From contig NZ_CAKMMG010000001.1 of NCBI RefSeq assembly GCF_927798115.1, positions 62,001-126,000 on the forward strand: a stretch of DNA of 64,000 bases, given 5' to 3'. Below, in pieces: positions 15,163 to 23,982 of this stretch. The notes beneath the pieces are model-generated. The model searched no databases and was not told the origin of the DNA. It worked only from the letters and a program-made list of their open reading frames with translations. Every line of letters starts with the position of its first letter. The first letter of the stretch is position 1. The position numbers and the translations under genes were made by a program. The DNA is from Paenibacillus auburnensis. GTDB taxonomy: Bacteria; Bacillota; Bacilli; Paenibacillales; Paenibacillaceae.

Positions 15163-16616
15163 CCGGTATGCCCCGGAAGATCGTCATTATCGGCGGGGGC
15201 CTCAGCGGCCTCAGCGCCGCGTTTTATGTCCGCAAGTTTTACCGGGAAGCCGGATACCAGCCTGATATTGTGCTGATCGAAAAGGAAACTGCACTCGGCG
15301 GCAAAATCGAAACGCTGCACCGCGACGGCTTCGTCATAGAGAAGGGGCCGGATTCCTTTCTGGCCCGCAAAACAGTGATGAGTGATCTGGCCAAGGAGCT
15401 TAAGCTGGATCATGAGCTGGTAACCACCAATCCGAATGCCAAGAAGACGTACATACTGCAGCGGGGCAAGCTTCATCCGATGCCGGCGGGGCTGGTTCTC
15501 GGCATTCCTACCGAGCTGAAGCCGTTCCTCAAGAGCGGCCTGGTATCCTTCAGCGGCAAAATGCGGGCGATGCTCGATTTCGTGCTTCCGCCGCGCCGGA
15601 GCAGCGAAGATGAGTCGCTCGGAGAGCTGATCGAGCGGCGACTGGGGACTGAGGTCCTGGAGAATATGACCGAACCGCTGCTCGCGGGGATTTATGCGGG
15701 TGATATGCGTAAGATCAGTCTTCAGGCTACCTTTCCGCAATTCGGTGAAGTGGAGCGCAAGTACGGGAGCCTGATCCGCGGAATGACTACCGGCCGCAAG
15801 CCCGTCGAAACGCATACGGGTACCAAGAAAAGTGCCTTCCTGACCTTCCGTAATGGTCTGCAAAGCCTTGTGGAGGCCTTAATCCGTGAACTGCATGATG
15901 TGGAGCAGCGGACCGGAGCGGCAGCAGCGGGGATTACGGTGCTGAACAATGCTGCAACAGATGGGCCGCGGTATGAGGTGAAGCTGGAGACGGGTGAAAT
16001 TCTGCAGGCTGATGATATTTATGTCACCGTGCAGGATTTTGCTGCAGCGGAGCTGTTCCGTCCGTATGTTGACGTATCTCCGCTGGAGAACGTTAATTAT
16101 GTATCCGTTGCGAATGTGGTGCTGGCGTTTGCCAAGAAGGACATCGTCACCGAGTATGACGGCTCTGGTTTTCTTGTACCACGTAAGGAAGGACGCAATA
16201 TTACAGCCTGCACCTGGACCTCCACGAAATGGCTGCACACCAGCCCTGATGACAAAGTGCTGCTGCGCTGCTACGTCGGGCGTTCCGGTGATGAGCAGAA
16301 TGTGGAGCTGCCGGATCAGGCGCTGACGGAGCTGGTGCTGAAGGATCTGCGGGAAATCATGGGAATTACGGCTAAACCTCTGTTTGCCGAAATTACCCGG
16401 CTTAAGCATTCGATGCCGCAATATCCTGTCGGGCATCCGGCCAGAATAGCCGGTTTCCGCAGTGAGCTGGGACAGAAGCTGCCCGGCGTTTATGCTTTTG
16501 GCGCAGGTTATGATGCTATTGGCTTGCCGGACTGCATTAAGCAGGCCAAAGAAGCTGCCGAAAGTGCGGCGGCAAGCTTGAAGAAACAGCCGGAACCCGA
16601 AGCTGTATTCATTTAA
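15159..16616 (+). CDS. hemY: Coproporphyrinogen III oxidase (HemY/CgoX)
   Basis: This 485-residue FAD enzyme oxidises coproporphyrinogen III to coproporphyrin III with oxygen at the membrane face. The Rossmann FAD motif is IVIIGGGLSGLSAAF at residues 7-21, followed by the ELI-type EKETALGGKI and the C-terminal FAD segment GVYAFGAGYDAIGLPDCI. Length and motifs match B. subtilis HemY, first named protoporphyrinogen oxidase. It overlaps hemH by four bases. The later enzyme ChdC/HemQ is not in the window. A strong terminator four bases after the stop ends the operon. Confidence 0.97.
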   Translation: MTGMPRKIVIIGGGLSGLSAAFYVRKFYREAGYQPDIVLIEKETALGGKIETLHRDGFVIEKGPDSFLARKTVMSDLAKELKLDHELVTTNPNAKKTYILQRGKLHPMPAGLVLGIPTELKPFLKSGLVSFSGKMRAMLDFVLPPRRSSEDESLGELIERRLGTEVLENMTEPLLAGIYAGDMRKISLQATFPQFGEVERKYGSLIRGMTTGRKPVETHTGTKKSAFLTFRNGLQSLVEALIRELHDVEQRTGAAAAGITVLNNAATDGPRYEVKLETGEILQADDIYVTVQDFAAAELFRPYVDVSPLENVNYVSVANVVLAFAKKDIVTEYDGSGFLVPRKEGRNITACTWTSTKWLHTSPDDKVLLRCYVGRSGDEQNVELPDQALTELVLKDLREIMGITAKPLFAEITRLKHSMPQYPVGHPARIAGFRSELGQKLPGVYAFGAGYDAIGLPDCIKQAKEAAESAAASLKKQPEPEAVFI

Positions 16617-16619
16617 TTT

Positions 16620-16664
16620 AAAGAACGGTGAGCCGGGATGATTCGGCTTCACCGTTCTTTTTTT
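16620..16664 (+). terminator. Intrinsic terminator of the hemEHY operon
   Basis: AAGAACGGTGAAGCC-type stem (AAGAACGGTG at 16621 with CACCGTTCTT ending 16659; inner AGCCG/CGGCT pairs) is followed by a T run. Confidence 0.95.
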
Positions 16665-16726
16665 GCCGGATAGAGAAGTTAGCAGTAGCAATACTCCCTG
16701 CGGTTTGGAGGGGGGAGTGTGAGTTA

Positions 16727-16735
16727 TGCTATAAT
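16727..16735 (+). promoter_or_regulatory. Extended -10 promoter of the capA-like gene
   Basis: TGC-TATAAT at 16727-16735 is a perfect extended -10; the -35 is poor (TTTGGA-like around 16704). The transcript would start near 16742. Confidence 0.55.
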
Positions 16736-16772
16736 AGAAACACTTTTAATACAAAGGAGATTCTTAGTACCC

Positions 16773-18134
16773 ATGTATCCGCCGCGATCACGAAAAAGAG
16801 AGAAGAATAAGCGCAGCAGTAAACGCCGACGCAGAACGGTATGGTCATGGATTAATGTAAGCTTATTATTGTTGATTACTGCCATGTTAACCTATTATTT
16901 TATTGGAGACTCTGACGGCGGCCTGTCCTCGCAGCCCCCGTTAACGGAGACAGCAGGTTCGCCATCCCCATCTCCAGAGCCGGTTACTGCTGCCCAGCCT
17001 TCCGCAACGGTGACACCTGAGCCGGAAGCTACTGCAACACCTGAGCCGTCGCCTTCCGCTACTCCAGAGGTTTCACCAACACCTTCTCCATCTGAGGAGG
17101 CGGCTGAAACCTCTTCGCCTGAGAGCAGCGATACAGGTGATAACAGTTCAGAGGATGTTTCCGGCTTGCCCGGGGATGTTTCAGGGGCGACGGTTAAGCT
17201 CAACTTTGCCGGGGATGTCATTTTCTCGGGCAAAGTAGCCGAGCTGCTTCAGAAGAAGGGCTATGATTATTCCTACTCTGCGCTGGACGGAATGTTCCAG
17301 AAGGATGATCTGACCGTAGTAAATCTGGAGACCCCCATCACTACCGGTGGCGTGGGTGCCGAGAACAAGCAGTATGTGTTCAAGGGAGCCCCGGAGGCGC
17401 TGGATGCGCTCAAGTCAGCAGGTGTGGATGCGGTCAATCTGGCCAACAATCATACGCTGGACCAGGGAGAGCAGGGGCTGCTGGATACACTGAACAACCT
17501 GAGCACCAGGGGCATTCCTTATGTCGGCGCAGGTAAGAACAGCCAGGAAGCATATACCGCCCAATATTTTGAACGGAACGGGATTAAGATCGCTCTGCTC
17601 GGCTTCACCCGTGTCATTCCGCACAGCGATTGGATGGCGGGCTCAAGCAAGCCGGGAGTAGCCAGTGTCTATGACAGTAAGGAGGCGCTCAAGACCATTG
17701 CAGCCGCCAAGAAAAAAGCGGATCTGGTTGTCGTAGTTGTCCACTGGGGCAAAGAGCGGGTGGAACAGTATGACGCTGCCCAGCAGACCCTGGGCCGCAG
17801 CTTCATTGATGCTGGAGCAGATCTGGTCATGGGCGGTCATCCGCATGTACTGCAGGGGATCGAACCTTACAAAGGCAAGTGGATTGCCTACAGCACAGGT
17901 AATTTCATTTTTACACGCTCAACAACTGCCGCCACCTGGGAGACCGCTGTCTTTCAGGCGGAATGCGGCATCACAGGCCAGTGTTCACTTACTCTGCATC
18001 CGATGGATGCAGAATTAGGCCAGCCCGTGCCAATGAATGATGCTGACGGACAGCTTTTGCTGAACAAGGTCCAGTCCTTATCTTCCGGTTTAGTCAAGAT
18101 CGGCAGTGACGGCCGCGTTACTGAAGGCCGGTAG
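16773..18134 (+). CDS. CapA-family protein, membrane-anchored metallophosphatase fold
   Basis: This 453-residue protein has a very basic N-terminus (KRSSKRRRR), one membrane anchor (WINVSLLLLITAMLTYYFIG) and a Pro/Ser/Thr/Glu-rich linker to about residue 145. The external CapA domain follows: NFAGDVIFSG, VVNLETPIT, VNLANNHTLDQG, VVVHWGKE and MGGHPHVLQG, which together carry the Asp, Asn and His ligands of a calcineurin-like fold. CapA/PgsA proteins take part in poly-gamma-glutamate or capsule export, but no capBC-type synthetase genes flank it, so it may do another job here. ATG 16773 follows AAAGGAGA at 12 bases. Confidence 0.88.
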   Translation: MYPPRSRKREKNKRSSKRRRRTVWSWINVSLLLLITAMLTYYFIGDSDGGLSSQPPLTETAGSPSPSPEPVTAAQPSATVTPEPEATATPEPSPSATPEVSPTPSPSEEAAETSSPESSDTGDNSSEDVSGLPGDVSGATVKLNFAGDVIFSGKVAELLQKKGYDYSYSALDGMFQKDDLTVVNLETPITTGGVGAENKQYVFKGAPEALDALKSAGVDAVNLANNHTLDQGEQGLLDTLNNLSTRGIPYVGAGKNSQEAYTAQYFERNGIKIALLGFTRVIPHSDWMAGSSKPGVASVYDSKEALKTIAAAKKKADLVVVVVHWGKERVEQYDAAQQTLGRSFIDAGADLVMGGHPHVLQGIEPYKGKWIAYSTGNFIFTRSTTAATWETAVFQAECGITGQCSLTLHPMDAELGQPVPMNDADGQLLLNKVQSLSSGLVKIGSDGRVTEGR

Positions 18135-18207
18135 ATAGGCTGGAGCAAGGGCTCAATATTTGTAAGCAGCCCGGGGACTGATCATACTTCTGCTGGAGGT
18201 GGTTATG

Positions 18208-18939
18208 ATGAAAAACATATGTGTTGCCCATCGCGGGTTTTCCGGTAAAGCGCCGGAAAACACACTCGCCGCCGTCCGGATGGCACTTGCTCTGCCCTAT
18301 GTCCGCTGGATGGAAATCGATGTGCAGCTGACCAGGGACGGCGTGCCGGTTGTGATTCATGATTTCACGCTGGACCGGACAACCAACGGCCACGGGAAGG
18401 TAAAAAATATGGATTTTGAGCCTATGCGGCGATTGGACGCGGGAGGCTGGAAGAGCCGTGCCTTCCGCGGGGAAAAGGTTCCTTCACTCGAAGAGGTGCT
18501 GGATCTTGCTTCCGGGAGACTGAAGCTGAATATTGAGCTGAAGACGAGCGGCGACATGTATCCGGGTCTGGAGAAGGCGGTCATTGATCTGATCTCTGCC
18601 AAAGGCATGCGCGATGAGGTAGTGCTGACCTCCTTCGATGCAGGGGTACTTCAACGGGTAAAAGAACTGGATGCCCGGTTTCGTACCGGGCTGATCTATG
18701 ACTCCCGTTCAGGGGATCCTGCACGCAAGGTGAAAGAGCTGGGTTGCTCCTTTCTGTCAATCAGCTTTACTAGGATCAACGCGGGGCTGGCCAAGCTGCT
18801 GGCCGAACGCGGAGTGAAGACCATGGCCTGGACCGTAGATAAGGCGAAGGAAATGCGCCGCCTGGCTGAGATGCATTCGGATATCATGATCTGTACGAAC
18901 CGCCCGGATATATGGGGCGACACTTTTTTGGAAGTCTGA
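18208..18939 (+). CDS. Glycerophosphodiester phosphodiesterase
   Basis: This enzyme of about 243 residues hydrolyses glycerophosphodiesters to glycerol 3-phosphate and an alcohol. The catalytic start VAHRGFSGKAPENT holds the first His and Arg; the metal-binding EIDVQLTRDGVPVVIHD holds Glu, Asp and the second His. The TIM-barrel end is seen in TMAWTVDKAKEM and ICTNRPD. It has no signal peptide, so it is the cytoplasmic (UgpQ/YhdW-like) type. ATG 18205 and 18208 both follow GGAGGT; 18208 has better spacing. It lies upstream of an FAH-family gene on the same strand. Confidence 0.93.
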   Translation: MKNICVAHRGFSGKAPENTLAAVRMALALPYVRWMEIDVQLTRDGVPVVIHDFTLDRTTNGHGKVKNMDFEPMRRLDAGGWKSRAFRGEKVPSLEEVLDLASGRLKLNIELKTSGDMYPGLEKAVIDLISAKGMRDEVVLTSFDAGVLQRVKELDARFRTGLIYDSRSGDPARKVKELGCSFLSISFTRINAGLAKLLAERGVKTMAWTVDKAKEMRRLAEMHSDIMICTNRPDIWGDTFLEV

Positions 18940-18978
18940 CTGCATTTAAATTTGACCGGAAAGCGAGCTGAAGCTTCG

Positions 18979-19602
18979 ATGTGTGCTGATGTAAATAATG
19001 TATACTGTGTTGGACGTAATTATAGATTGCATGCGGAGGAACTGGGCAATAAGGTTCCATCAGAACCGCTGATTTTTCTAAAGCCCTCCCATGCTGCTGT
19101 TCCGCTCGATAAAGCTATCATTCATCTTCCCCAGGACGCCGGGCTGATTCATTATGAGGGAGAACTTGTCCTGCGTATCGCCCGGGATTATGTGCCGGGC
19201 ATGAGTGTCGATGAGCTGGTGGATGTCATGGCGCTGGGTCTCGATTTCACCCTGCGGGATGTGCACAACGATCTGCAGAAGAAGGGGCTGCCCTGGACGC
19301 CGGCCAAAGGCTTCAAGAACGCCGCTCCGCTCACTCCTTATATTGCTTTCCCCGAAAAAGAAGAACTCGAGGCTACAGATTTCACTGTCCTCAAGAATGG
19401 TGTAGAGGTGCAGCGGGGGAATGTGAAGGATATGATCTTTTCACTGCAGAAAATCGTCGAATTCATAGCTGCGCGGTATGGGCTTGGTAAAGATGATGTT
19501 ATTTTTACCGGAACCCCGGCAGGGGTGGGGCCGGTCGTTTCAGGAGACTCCTTCGAGCTGTTCTGGGGCGACAAGCTTTTAGGCACCTGCCTCGTCGGTT
19601 AA
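18979..19602 (+). CDS. Fumarylacetoacetate hydrolase family protein
   Basis: This protein of about 207 residues has the FAH catalytic core: VYCVGRNYRLHAEELG, then the metal ligands in HYEGELVLRIAR (two Glu) and LGLDFTLRDVHND (Asp), and the C-terminal FTGTPAGVGPV. Such Mg-dependent enzymes cleave C-C bonds of acylpyruvates or decarboxylate oxaloacetate-like acids; the substrate is unknown. The start is uncertain: ATG 18979 gives the family N-terminus but has a weak ribosome binding site, and a TTG at 18952 has none. It ends 15 bp before the DUF92 gene, so the two are probably cotranscribed. Confidence 0.88.
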   Translation: MCADVNNVYCVGRNYRLHAEELGNKVPSEPLIFLKPSHAAVPLDKAIIHLPQDAGLIHYEGELVLRIARDYVPGMSVDELVDVMALGLDFTLRDVHNDLQKKGLPWTPAKGFKNAAPLTPYIAFPEKEELEATDFTVLKNGVEVQRGNVKDMIFSLQKIVEFIAARYGLGKDDVIFTGTPAGVGPVVSGDSFELFWGDKLLGTCLVG

Positions 19603-19617
19603 CGGGAGCTGAATGAT

Positions 19618-20418
19618 ATGCTGTGGATATTAGGCGCCTGTGGCGCCTTACTGGTTGCCGGAGCAGCTTACCGGAAGCGTTCGCTGAGCTTCTCCGGCAT
19701 GATCGCGGCTTTTGTAATGGGTACGATTTACTTTGGAGCAGGCAATGCTTTCTGGTTCGGTATCCTTCTGCTTTTTTTTATCTCCTCAAGTTTGCTCTCT
19801 AAGCTCCATCACGAGAACAAAGCAGAGCTTGAGCTGACATATGATAAGACCGGTACGCGTGATGCGGGGCAGGTCTTCGCGAACGGCGGCATGGGTATGC
19901 TGCTCGTCTTGCTGAACGCGGTTTATCCGCTGGAGCTTTGGGGATTTCTTTTCATTGGCGTAATGGCGACCGTAACCTCGGATACATGGGCCACAGAAAT
20001 CGGCACCCTGGCGAAGAAGCCGCCCCGTTCTGTGCTGACAGGCAAAGTGCTGCCGGCAGGAACCTCGGGCGGCGTATCGCTGCCGGGCACACTTGCCGCT
20101 GCCGCGGGCGGAGCGCTGATCGGCGCTGCCTCCTGGCTGCTGCGGGCGGCTTCCGGAATGGCAGACCATTCCTTCCTGCTCCTGACGCTGGCCGGCCTTA
20201 CCGGCGGACTCGCCGGCGCGTTCGCTGACTCCATCCTTGGCGCTACGGTACAGCGGATGAACCGCTGCACTGTATGCGGACGAGAAGTGGAGGCTTCCCG
20301 GCACTGCGGTCAGCCAACGGTATTCGCAAGAGGTTGGCGCTGGATGGACAATGATGCCGTCAATGCAATCAGTTCCATTATTGGCGGTGCAGCCGCTCTG
20401 CTGGTTAGCTTGCTGTAA
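19618..20418 (+). CDS. DUF92/TMEM19-family membrane protein
   Basis: This 266-residue integral membrane protein has about six hydrophobic spans and the DUF92 landmarks: RKRSLSFSGMIAAFVMGT, TSDTWATEIGTLAK near residue 122, and LPGTLAAAAGGALIG. The C-terminal part has CTVCGREVEASRHC, a possible metal site. Eukaryotic and plant members include phytyl-phosphate kinase-like proteins, but no activity is established for the Bacillales group. ATG 19618 is 15 bp after the FAH gene, with GGGAGCTG upstream. It is the last gene before a structured intergenic element. Confidence 0.88.
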   Translation: MLWILGACGALLVAGAAYRKRSLSFSGMIAAFVMGTIYFGAGNAFWFGILLLFFISSSLLSKLHHENKAELELTYDKTGTRDAGQVFANGGMGMLLVLLNAVYPLELWGFLFIGVMATVTSDTWATEIGTLAKKPPRSVLTGKVLPAGTSGGVSLPGTLAAAAGGALIGAASWLLRAASGMADHSFLLLTLAGLTGGLAGAFADSILGATVQRMNRCTVCGREVEASRHCGQPTVFARGWRWMDNDAVNAISSIIGGAAALLVSLL

Positions 20419-20477
20419 GCAGGCGGCAGAGCAAATCAATCACATAATTGAATTTAAAATACACATTTAGGGGAAAG

Positions 20478-20662
20478 TGGCGAAGGGGAATTTTGGAACT
20501 GTAGGAGCGGTAGCGTCCGCCTGAAAGCTTTCCGTAGGAAAGGTCGCTTCGGAAGCATAAGCAGTCATCAGATTTCTACCGCTAATAGCGGTTCTGATCA
20601 AGAAATCTGAAGACAACAGCGGCCGAAAGTCCAAACATCCTCTGTAGTCACAACCCATCGCA
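20478..20662. repeat. Structured intergenic element with nested inverted repeats
   Basis: This 185-bp stretch codes for nothing evident. Its two ends are imperfect inverted copies of each other: GGAATTTTGGAACTGTAGGA near 20488 and the complement of GGATGTTTGGACTTTCGG near 20623-20640. Inside is a perfect stem CAGATTTCT (20569) / AGAAATCTG (20601) enclosing ACCGCT-AAT-AGCGGT. The design looks like a small dispersed element of the REP/MITE type. Only one copy is in the window, so its repetitive nature is not shown here. Confidence 0.4.
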
Positions 20663-20716
20663 AAATATAAGAATTACAAGTTCAATATATAGAGTCATTA
20701 ATTGGAGGTGAACCGG

Positions 20717-21337
20717 TTGGGCGGCACAGTAAGTCACAAGCATACAGCCATTTTGGATGCCGCATATGAACTTTTTGGTTCAGAAGGCTTCTACGAGACG
20801 AAGATGTCGGAAGTGGCAGAACGTGCGGGAATTGCCAAGGGCACGGTCTATTTATATTTCAAAAGCAAGGAAGAGCTGTTTATGGCCGTCACACGCCGTG
20901 ACTGTGAGGACTTCCTCCAGCGGCTTGAAGAGCTGCTGCAGGCTTGCAGCACCCTCGCGGATAAGCTGTCGGCCATTGCCGGACATCATCTGCTGTACTA
21001 TTATGAGCGTAAGCAGCATACTAAGCTGTTCTTCCGGGCCCCTAATAACAATCCGGAGCTGATGGCTTATATGGCCCGCTTCATGGAAGAATACATGCAA
21101 TCTGTAATGAAGGTTATGCAGGAGAGCGGTGCCGCCGAACCGGAGCTGCTGGCAGAGTCTTACATCGGCATGCTGGACCGGCTGAAGATGGATATTATGC
21201 TGCGTCCCGGTTTTTCTGAGGCGGATGCGCATAAGCGGGCGGAATTTGCCGCCGGACTCTTTATTCACGGCGCACTAGGCAGCCGGCATGCGCCAGAGTT
21301 ACATACAATGCACGAAGATCATCAAGAAGAAGCGTAA
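20717..21337 (+). CDS. TetR/AcrR family regulator
   Basis: This protein of about 206 residues has the TetR N-terminal helix-turn-helix: ILDAAYELFGSEGFYETKM, then IAKGTVYLYFKSKEELF, at about residues 12-60. The ligand-binding part is not typical of a named subgroup. It probably controls itself or its neighbour, the ABC-F gene 36 bp downstream. The start was placed at TTG 20717, six bases after GGAGGTG; an in-frame TTG at 20702 would lie inside that ribosome binding site. The stop is followed closely by the next gene, so the two likely share a transcript. Confidence 0.9.
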   Translation: MGGTVSHKHTAILDAAYELFGSEGFYETKMSEVAERAGIAKGTVYLYFKSKEELFMAVTRRDCEDFLQRLEELLQACSTLADKLSAIAGHHLLYYYERKQHTKLFFRAPNNNPELMAYMARFMEEYMQSVMKVMQESGAAEPELLAESYIGMLDRLKMDIMLRPGFSEADAHKRAEFAAGLFIHGALGSRHAPELHTMHEDHQEEA

Positions 21338-21373
21338 CCCGCTATTAAAATATAAGGCAAGCGAGGACAAAGC

Positions 21374-23305
21374 ATGAATATTATGACTGTGGAGCATCTA
21401 TCCAAAAGCTACGGAGAGAAAACATTGTTCCAGGATGCATCGTTCGGGATGGATGACCGGGATAAGATCGGCGTTATCGGTGTGAATGGAACAGGAAAAT
21501 CTACCTTTCTGAAAATTATCGCAGGTCTGGATACTGCCGATGAAGGACAAATCGCCATCGGCAACGATGTGCGGGTACAGTATCTGGCGCAGAATCCGCC
21601 GTACGAGCCGGACAATACCGTGCTGCAGCAGGTGTTTGCCGGGGATGATCCGGACCTTCGTACGATGCGTGAATATATGGAGATCCTGGCTGAACTGGAT
21701 AAGAGCCCAGGCAATGCAGAACTTGAAGCTGCATTGGTCCGGATTGGTCACAAGATTGACGCAGCCGGCATCTGGCATCTGGAGAGCGAAGCCAAAACGG
21801 TACTGACCAAGCTCGGTATCACCCGCTTTGATGCACAAATGGGAACACTGTCGGGCGGTCAGCGGAAGCGCGTAGCACTTGCGGCTGCACTTATTACGCC
21901 TTCTGAGCTACTGATTCTGGATGAGCCTACCAACCATATCGATACCGATTCGGTGGCCTGGCTGGAACATTATTTGCAGAAACGGCGCGGCGCGCTGCTG
22001 ATGGTCACGCATGACCGCTACTTCCTGGAGCGGGTAGCCAGTGTGATGCTGGAGCTGGACGGCGGACGCCTCTACCGGTACGAAGCAAACTATTCCCGCT
22101 TCCTGGAGCTGAAAGCCGACCGCGAAGAGCGTGAGGCCTCAGCGGAGCAGAAACGCAAAAACCTGCTGCGCACAGAGCTGGCGTGGATTCGGCGCGGAGC
22201 CAAGGCCCGTTCGACCAAGCAGAAGGCCAGAATCGACCGCTTCGAGAAGCTCAAGGAAAGCACAGGAGGAAGCTCGGCGGGATCGCTGGACATTTCGGTG
22301 GCTTCGACGCGGCTGGGCCGCAAGATCATCGAGATGAAGGACCTGACCAAATCCATGGACAGGCGGACTCTGATTAAAGACCTGACCTATATCGCGGTAC
22401 CGCAGGACCGGGTCGGCATCGTCGGTCCGAACGGCAGCGGCAAATCCACTCTGCTTAATCTGATTGCCGGGAAGCTGCAGCCGGACAGCGGCGAAGTTGA
22501 GCTGGGTGCTACGGTCAAGCTGGGGTATTTCACCCAGGAGCATCAGGATATGGATGACAGCATGCGGGCGATTGAGTATGTTAAGGAAGAGGCAGAGGTG
22601 ATCCGTACAGCCGACGGCAGTGTGATTACGGCAGGCCAGATGCTGGAACGCTTCCTGTTCCCTCCGGCCATGCAGTGGACGCCGATTTCTAAGCTGTCCG
22701 GCGGCGAGAAAAGACGCCTGTACCTGCTGCGCGTCCTGATGGGAGCACCGAACGTGCTGTTGCTGGATGAGCCGACCAATGACTTGGATATCGGCACACT
22801 ATCAGTACTCGAAGACTACCTCGATGAATTCCCGGGTGTCGTCTTTACCGTATCCCATGACCGCTACTTTCTGGATCGTACCATCGATAAGCTGATCGCA
22901 TTTGAGAACGGCCAAATCCGGTTACATGTCGGGGATTACAGTGAATATGAAGAATGGCTGGCGAAGAATGTACCTGCGCAGAGCAGCACGGACAAAGAAA
23001 TGAACAGTAAACAGAATACCGTTCAGGAGCCGGCTGCGAGTGCTGCGGCTGCCCCTCCGGCCAGGGAAAAGGTCAAATTCACCTTCAAGGAACAGCGTGA
23101 ATACGAAACAATTGATGAGATGATCGGGCAGGCTGAACAACATCTCGTGGATATCACTGCGCAGATGGAAGCGGCCTTTGCCGACTCGGGCAGACTGCAG
23201 GAGCTGGTCGAACAGCAGCGGCAGGGTGAAGCGGAGCTGGAGCGGCTGATGGAGCGCTGGACGTATCTAAATGAGCTTGCAGAGAGAATTGCCGGCAAAG
23301 CTTAA
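21374..23305 (+). CDS. ABC-F family ATPase (Uup/YfmR-like)
   Basis: This 643-residue cytoplasmic protein has two ABC ATPase domains without membrane spans. Domain 1 has Walker A GVNGTGKST, signature LSGGQRKR, Walker B LLILDEPTNHID; domain 2 has GPNGSGKST, LSGGEKRR and LLLDEPTNDLD. The inter-domain linker (about residues 240-300) is highly charged, and a C-terminal coiled-coil tail rich in Glu and Gln follows a low-complexity PAASAAAAPPA stretch, as in Uup and YfmR. ABC-F proteins act on the ribosome, relieving stalls or giving antibiotic resistance; the tail favours the housekeeping Uup/YfmR branch. It lies behind a TetR gene. Confidence 0.93.
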   Translation: MNIMTVEHLSKSYGEKTLFQDASFGMDDRDKIGVIGVNGTGKSTFLKIIAGLDTADEGQIAIGNDVRVQYLAQNPPYEPDNTVLQQVFAGDDPDLRTMREYMEILAELDKSPGNAELEAALVRIGHKIDAAGIWHLESEAKTVLTKLGITRFDAQMGTLSGGQRKRVALAAALITPSELLILDEPTNHIDTDSVAWLEHYLQKRRGALLMVTHDRYFLERVASVMLELDGGRLYRYEANYSRFLELKADREEREASAEQKRKNLLRTELAWIRRGAKARSTKQKARIDRFEKLKESTGGSSAGSLDISVASTRLGRKIIEMKDLTKSMDRRTLIKDLTYIAVPQDRVGIVGPNGSGKSTLLNLIAGKLQPDSGEVELGATVKLGYFTQEHQDMDDSMRAIEYVKEEAEVIRTADGSVITAGQMLERFLFPPAMQWTPISKLSGGEKRRLYLLRVLMGAPNVLLLDEPTNDLDIGTLSVLEDYLDEFPGVVFTVSHDRYFLDRTIDKLIAFENGQIRLHVGDYSEYEEWLAKNVPAQSSTDKEMNSKQNTVQEPAASAAAAPPAREKVKFTFKEQREYETIDEMIGQAEQHLVDITAQMEAAFADSGRLQELVEQQRQGEAELERLMERWTYLNELAERIAGKA

Positions 23306-23348
23306 TTTAATCGCATGATTTCAATCCATAGTCAGGAGGCGGCGGCCT

Positions 23349-23834
23349 TTGAAATATACCATGCAGGATGCCGTTGCCTTACGCAGCGGGGGTCAAACGG
23401 AAGAAGCGAGGATAATACTGCTCAATCTGCTGGCAGAGGACACTGAGAATGCAGAGCTGCTGTACCAGCTGGCCTGGACGCATGATGTGCTGGGTCTTGA
23501 ACGGGAGGCTGTTCCCTATTATGAACAGAGCCTTGCGTTAGGGCTGCCTCAAGATCAGCGGGCTGGAGCGCTGCTTGGACTGGGAAGTACCTATAGAACG
23601 CTGGGAGAGTACTCGCGTTCAAGGGAGGTGCTTCAGCAAGGGGCCCGGGAATACCCGGAGCGCAAAGAGTTCCAGGCTTTTCTCGCGATGGCACTTCACA
23701 ATTTGGGAGCGCATCATGAAGCGATGGAGATTCTGCTTAAGCTGCTTGCAGAAACCTCTGCTAATCCGGGAATTAAGGATTACAGCAAAGCGATCGTGTT
23801 TTATTCGGATAAGTTGGATCAGATCTGGCCGTAA
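23349..23834 (+). CDS. Tetratricopeptide-repeat protein
   Basis: This 161-residue protein consists of about three TPR-like helical pairs: AELLYQLAWTHDVLGLEREAV, QRAGALLGLGSTYRTLGEYS and KEFQAFLAMALHNLGAHHEA. There is no signal peptide or membrane span, so it is a cytoplasmic scaffold; its partner is not known. It resembles short TPR proteins annotated near ABC-F genes in Bacillales. The start TTG 23349 is ten bases after a perfect AGGAGG. It lies 43 bp after the ABC-F gene, probably in the same operon, which ends at the terminator that follows. Confidence 0.85.
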   Translation: MKYTMQDAVALRSGGQTEEARIILLNLLAEDTENAELLYQLAWTHDVLGLEREAVPYYEQSLALGLPQDQRAGALLGLGSTYRTLGEYSRSREVLQQGAREYPERKEFQAFLAMALHNLGAHHEAMEILLKLLAETSANPGIKDYSKAIVFYSDKLDQIWP

Positions 23835-23855
23835 TGGTCTCAACCTTTCATTCAT

Positions 23856-23901
23856 AAGCAAGCTGAAACCGGACAATCCGGGAGTCGGCTTGCTTTTTTT
23901 A
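23856..23901 (+). terminator. Intrinsic terminator after the TPR gene
   Basis: AAGCAAGC (23856-23863) pairs with GCTTGCTT (23888-23895), with an inner CCGG-CCGG pairing, then a run of seven or more T. Confidence 0.9.
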
Positions 23902-23982
23902 TTATAGAAACCAACCTACTAAATTATAGAAACTAATTAGGTCGTTTAGAGTAAAACTTTTATACAGGAAAGAGGTGGAATT

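Noticed and set aside
20038..20230. Antisense frames across the DUF92 gene
   Set aside because: These are shadows of the plus-strand gene in a GC-rich region and have no start signals.
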